Below are positions 61,261-64,000 of a DNA stretch of 64,000 nucleotides, in pieces. How positions within the stretch are numbered: position 1 is the stretch's first letter; each line of letters opens with the position of its first letter. The stretch is from Bacteroidota bacterium (GTDB lineage: Bacteria; Bacteroidota; Bacteroidia; Cytophagales; Spirosomataceae). The position numbers were made by a program, and so were the translations under genes. Where the stretch lies: positions 310,001 through 374,000 of the forward strand of contig JAIUOF010000001.1 of assembly GCA_020161355.1 (NCBI GenBank), read 5' to 3'. Under the pieces are notes generated by a model that was not told where the DNA came from, ran no database searches, and saw only the letters and a list, made by a program, of their open reading frames with translations.

Positions 61261-61773
61261 ATGAACGGAGCACATTTTCATTTGGTGGTTAACCACCTCC
61301 CAATCATATTCCCTTTGGTGGGACTTATTATTCTAATTATCGCATATTTGTTTAAATCAACAGATATCAAATATTCAGCTTATCTCGTATTTGTATTAGG
61401 AGCAATTGTGACCATTCCTGCATTTGTGTCGGGAGAAGGGGCTGAAGCAATCACAGAGAAACTGCCCGGGGTTACGGATGCTTTAATCCATAATCATGAA
61501 GAAATGGCAGAAAAATTCGCCATTATTTCTTACGCATTGGGCTTAATTTCGCTTGCAGGTATTGTTTTACTGAAAATCAGAAATAAATTCGAAAAGATAC
61601 TTTCCATTATTATCCTTTTGACTGCGGGAATTCTTTTGATTTTTGCAAAACAAACGGGTACAACAGGTGGGGAAATTCGTCATACTGAAATAAGGGCAAC
61701 TTCTTCCGGCTCAAATTCAGGTGTTGATAATACCACCGAAGAACATGAAAAGGAACGCGAAGAAAAAGATTAA
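61261..61773 (+). CDS. Small four-helix membrane protein (DUF2231-like)
   Basis: 170 residues. Four membrane helices: MNGAHFHLVVNHLPIIFPLV, SAYLVFVLGAIVTIPAFVSG, KFAIISYALGLISLAGIVL and ILSIIILLTAGILLIFA. Histidines H5, H7 and H12 lie in the first helix and HNHEE before the third, so heme or metal binding is conceivable. The tail is charged (EEHEKEREEKD). It is the last gene of the run; the strong terminator starts 24 bp later. Confidence 0.72.
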   Translation: MNGAHFHLVVNHLPIIFPLVGLIILIIAYLFKSTDIKYSAYLVFVLGAIVTIPAFVSGEGAEAITEKLPGVTDALIHNHEEMAEKFAIISYALGLISLAGIVLLKIRNKFEKILSIIILLTAGILLIFAKQTGTTGGEIRHTEIRATSSGSNSGVDNTTEEHEKEREEKD

Positions 61774-61796
61774 AATAGTATAGTTTTATATTTTAA

Positions 61797-61828
61797 AATC
61801 CGGTTTGATTCAGACCGGATTTTTTTTG
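61797..61828 (+). terminator. Rho-independent terminator of the cytochrome operon
   Basis: AATCCGGT (61797-61804) and ACCGGATT (61814-61821) form a perfect stem, followed by TTTTTTTG. It is the only strong terminator found after 47082 on the forward strand and may also serve kbl from the other side. Confidence 0.9.
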
Positions 61829-61919
61829 TTATACAACTTAATTAAGCCGATTGTTATCTGTTTCCCAATTATTCAAAGAGAGTATTTCCATTTTGGAATT
61901 ATTAACACTGATATCGACA

Positions 61920-63107
61920 TTAAATCACTCCCAATGCTTTTCCCACCCTCGTAAATGCTTCCACCGCTTTGTGGATATGGGTCGTTTCATGAGCAGCCGA
62001 AAGCTGAACTCTTATCCTGGCCTTACCCTTAGGAACAACCGGGAAGAAGAAACCAATTACATAAATGCCTTCCTCGAGAAGTTTGGCTGCAAATTGTTGT
62101 GCCAGAGGGGCATCATAAAGCATAATAGGTACAATAGGGTGTACACCGGGCAATATATCAAAACCGGCTTCGGTCATTTTGCTTCTGAAAAGCTGGGTGT
62201 TGGCTTCAAGTTTGTCGCGTAAATGTGTAGAAGCCGAAAGCATATCCAACACTTTGATAGAGGCAGCCACTATGGACGGGGCCAGAGTATTGGAAAATAA
62301 ATATGGCCGGCTTTTTTGACGGAGCATCTCCACGATTTCCTTTTTGGCAGCAGTAAAACCTCCCATCGCTCCACCCAGAGCCTTTCCGTAAGTGCCGGTG
62401 ATGATGTCAACCTTTCCGAAAACCTCTTTGAGTTCGGTGGTACCTCTTCCGGTCTTTCCTATAAATCCGGCGGCATGGCATTCATCTACCATCACCATAG
62501 CATGGTGTTTTTCTGCCAATGCCACGATTTCGTCCAGTTTGGCGATGGAGCCATCCATAGAGAATACACCGTCGGTTACGATTAATTTTCTTCTGGCATC
62601 TTTAGCGGCTATGAGCTGGGCCTCCAGGTCAGCCATGTCATTGTTTTTGTAGCGATAACGCTCTGCCTTACAAAGCCTTATGCCGTCAATGATGGAGGCG
62701 TGATTTAGCTCGTCGGAGATGATGGCATCCTGTTCGTTGAGCAGAGGTTCAAATACACCTCCATTGGCATCAAAGGCTGCAGCGTATAAGATACAATCTT
62801 CCATGCCCAAAAATTCGGCCGTTTTTTTCTCCAATTCTTTATGAATATCCTGAGTGCCACATATAAATCTCACCGAGGACATCCCAAATCCGTGGGTTTT
62901 TATGCCTTCGATTCCGGCAGCAATCACTTCAGGGTGAGCCGATAGGCCCAGGTAATTGTTGGCACAGAAATTCAAAACTTCCTGTCCCGTGGTAGTTTTG
63001 ATCACCGCTCCCTGTGGAGTGGTGATAACCCTTTCCGACTTATATAATCCGGCATTTTTTATTTCTTCGAGTTCTTTGGCTAATTCGTTTCTCACCTGGT
63101 CAAACAT
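61920..63107 (-). CDS. kbl: 2-amino-3-ketobutyrate CoA ligase (glycine C-acetyltransferase)
   Basis: 395 residues, the usual length. Alpha-oxoamine synthase fold type I with [40 protein letters not shown] and the PLP lysine in [14 protein letters not shown]. Cleaves 2-amino-3-oxobutyrate with CoA to glycine and acetyl-CoA. The adjacent upstream gene on the same strand encodes the threonine 3-dehydrogenase that makes its substrate. Confidence 0.95.
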   Translation of the reverse strand: MFDQVRNELAKELEEIKNAGLYKSERVITTPQGAVIKTTTGQEVLNFCANNYLGLSAHPEVIAAGIEGIKTHGFGMSSVRFICGTQDIHKELEKKTAEFLGMEDCILYAAAFDANGGVFEPLLNEQDAIISDELNHASIIDGIRLCKAERYRYKNNDMADLEAQLIAAKDARRKLIVTDGVFSMDGSIAKLDEIVALAEKHHAMVMVDECHAAGFIGKTGRGTTELKEVFGKVDIITGTYGKALGGAMGGFTAAKKEIVEMLRQKSRPYLFSNTLAPSIVAASIKVLDMLSASTHLRDKLEANTQLFRSKMTEAGFDILPGVHPIVPIMLYDAPLAQQFAAKLLEEGIYVIGFFFPVVPKGKARIRVQLSAAHETTHIHKAVEAFTRVGKALGVI

Positions 63108-63247
63108 GTCTTTATGCTTTTGGTATTAAAGAAAATTATTTATTTTAAAAATTGGTCATTCATGTAATCTCTTAAGAGCGTTTTCGGCTCCCTCTCTTAT
63201 GTAGAATTTGTTTTATATACTTTCATTTTTAAACACCTGGGTAATTA

Positions 63248-63298
63248 AACTCCCTCTCCTGTAGAGAGGGGGGGCGGTCCGACGAATCGGTGAGGTTA
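63248..63298. repeat. CCCTCTCC hairpin repeat
   Basis: CCCTCTC (63252-63258) pairs with GAGAGGG (63264-63270), then CGGTCCGACGAATCGG and TGAGGTTAAA. Related to 43036-43075. It lies between kbl and tdh just after the tdh stop. Confidence 0.75.
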
Positions 63299-64000
63299 AA
63301 TCACACTCTTTTCCTTCCCCAGCATCACCTTCAAATGCTCAATCATCACCGAGGTCATCTTATTAAGATCATATTCCGGCATCCAGTTCCAATCGGCTTT
63401 GGCAGTACTGTCATCCATTACTTGTGGCCAGGACTCCGCAATCTTTTGTCTGAAATCGGGCTTAAATGTAATTTGAAATTCAGGATAAATGGCCTTTATC
63501 CTTTCATAAATTTCGGAGGGATCAAAACTTACTCCTGCCAGATTGTATGATGTCCTGATCTTGATATATTCTGTCGGAGCATCCATGAGTTCTAATGTTG
63601 CTCTGATGGCATCATCTATATAAATCATCGGGAGGGTGGTATTTTCCTCAAGGAAACATTCAAATACCTGTCCTTTTACAGCAGCATGATAAATTTCCAC
63701 AGCATAGTCGGTTGTACCACCGCCGGGCAATGACTGATAGCTGATTACACCCGGGTATCGCAGCGACCGCACGTCTAAGCCATATCTTTTATGGTAATAT
63801 TGTGCCCAGTTTTCACCGGCCACTTTACTGATACCATAAACCGTGGTGGGTTCTGTCTGGGCAGTTTGCGTGCAAGGGTTCTTGGGAGCAGAATCACCAA
63901 AAACGGCGATAGAGCTGGGGTAGAAAACTTTCCTGACATTTAACTTTCTGGAGGTTTCAAGCACATTTAACCATGCCTGCATATTGATATCCCATGTTTT
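63296..64000 (-). CDS. tdh: L-threonine 3-dehydrogenase / NAD-dependent epimerase-type SDR (partial, 5' end outside window)
   Basis: The frame is open to the window edge (235 codons; the residues before the internal ATG read KTWDIN). Extended short-chain dehydrogenase with VRKVFYPSSIAVFG, catalytic Y-x-x-x-K in TVYGISKVAGENW and SLRYPGVISY. The bacterial SDR-type threonine dehydrogenase next to kbl is a standard pair converting threonine to glycine and acetyl-CoA. The Rossmann N-terminus lies beyond 64000. A 188-bp gap with a hairpin repeat separates it from kbl. Confidence 0.88.
   Translation of the reverse strand, partial: KTWDINMQAWLNVLETSRKLNVRKVFYPSSIAVFGDSAPKNPCTQTAQTEPTTVYGISKVAGENWAQYYHKRYGLDVRSLRYPGVISYQSLPGGGTTDYAVEIYHAAVKGQVFECFLEENTTLPMIYIDDAIRATLELMDAPTEYIKIRTSYNLAGVSFDPSEIYERIKAIYPEFQITFKPDFRQKIAESWPQVMDDSTAKADWNWMPEYDLNKMTSVMIEHLKVMLGKEKSVI

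Overview
The window reads as chromosomal DNA of a member of Bacteroidota, probably an aerobic Cytophagales-type organism. This rests on: a type IX secretion C-terminal signal on a glycoside hydrolase, the absence of Shine-Dalgarno-like leaders, AT-rich intergenic DNA loaded with dispersed palindromic repeats, and family content (OmpL-like porin-2, CcsBA fusion, Kbl/Tdh pair, secreted phytase, DUF1593 and GH44 proteins). No rRNA, tRNA, CRISPR array or complete insertion sequence was seen.

Layout. 1-749: the start-side part of an AraC-type regulator (reverse strand). 1.7-3.2 kb: a secreted nucleoside-hydrolase-like/DUF1593 protein. 3.4-8.4 kb: a potassium locus with a KdpD-like kinase lacking the classical N-terminal sensor, a KdpE-like regulator, a small helical protein, a Kup potassium transporter and a porin. 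8.5-10.7 kb: two small reverse-strand orphan genes separated by long imperfect palindromes, resembling gene cassettes. 10.7-17.5 kb: a reverse-strand molybdenum hydroxylase operon (Fe-S subunit, molybdopterin subunit, cysteine desulfurase, XdhC, MoaD, MoeB-rhodanese, MoaE). 18.4-24.3 kb: a GH5 glycosidase, a TauE/SafE permease, a mono-heme cytochrome c and a second molybdenum hydroxylase pair. 24.9-30.3 kb: an esterase, a GH44 glycosidase with a sorting tail and a phytase, set among large repeat fields. 31.2-40.9 kb: a WYL regulator, then a compact reverse-strand defence-like operon (DUF262, HAD 5'-nucleotidase, DNA methyltransferase, HARE-HTH/Mrr endonuclease, small genes, a decapitated N6-methylase), with two methylase genes visibly damaged. 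41-46 kb: a secreted orphan between 320-bp direct repeats, a small conserved protein and a P-type ATPase.

47.1-61.8 kb holds the most remarkable content. A forward operon-like run of nine genes ends at one strong terminator. It encodes a fused ResB-CcsA cytochrome c synthase, a membrane b-type-cytochrome-like protein, a membrane-anchored ferredoxin/FAD reductase, a cytochrome with 23 CXXCH motifs, a 1375-residue cytochrome with 55 CXXCH motifs built mostly of ~74-residue triheme modules, an outer-membrane beta-barrel, an OB-fold-like lipoprotein and two small membrane or exported proteins. Taken together this looks like a trans-envelope electron conduit (reductase, quinol-level membrane protein, periplasmic/extracellular multiheme wires, outer-membrane pore) that carries its own heme-attachment enzyme. 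The conduit function is inferred from composition. 61.9-64 kb: Kbl and the partial Tdh of threonine degradation.

Intergenic regions carry at least seven repeat families: ~290-bp MITE-like elements with terminal inverted repeats, a 107-bp tandem palindrome array, a 131-bp array, hairpins with CCTCGCCGG tails, a 21-bp minisatellite, CCCTCTCC hairpins, and a REP-like element that has overwritten the end of a methyltransferase gene.
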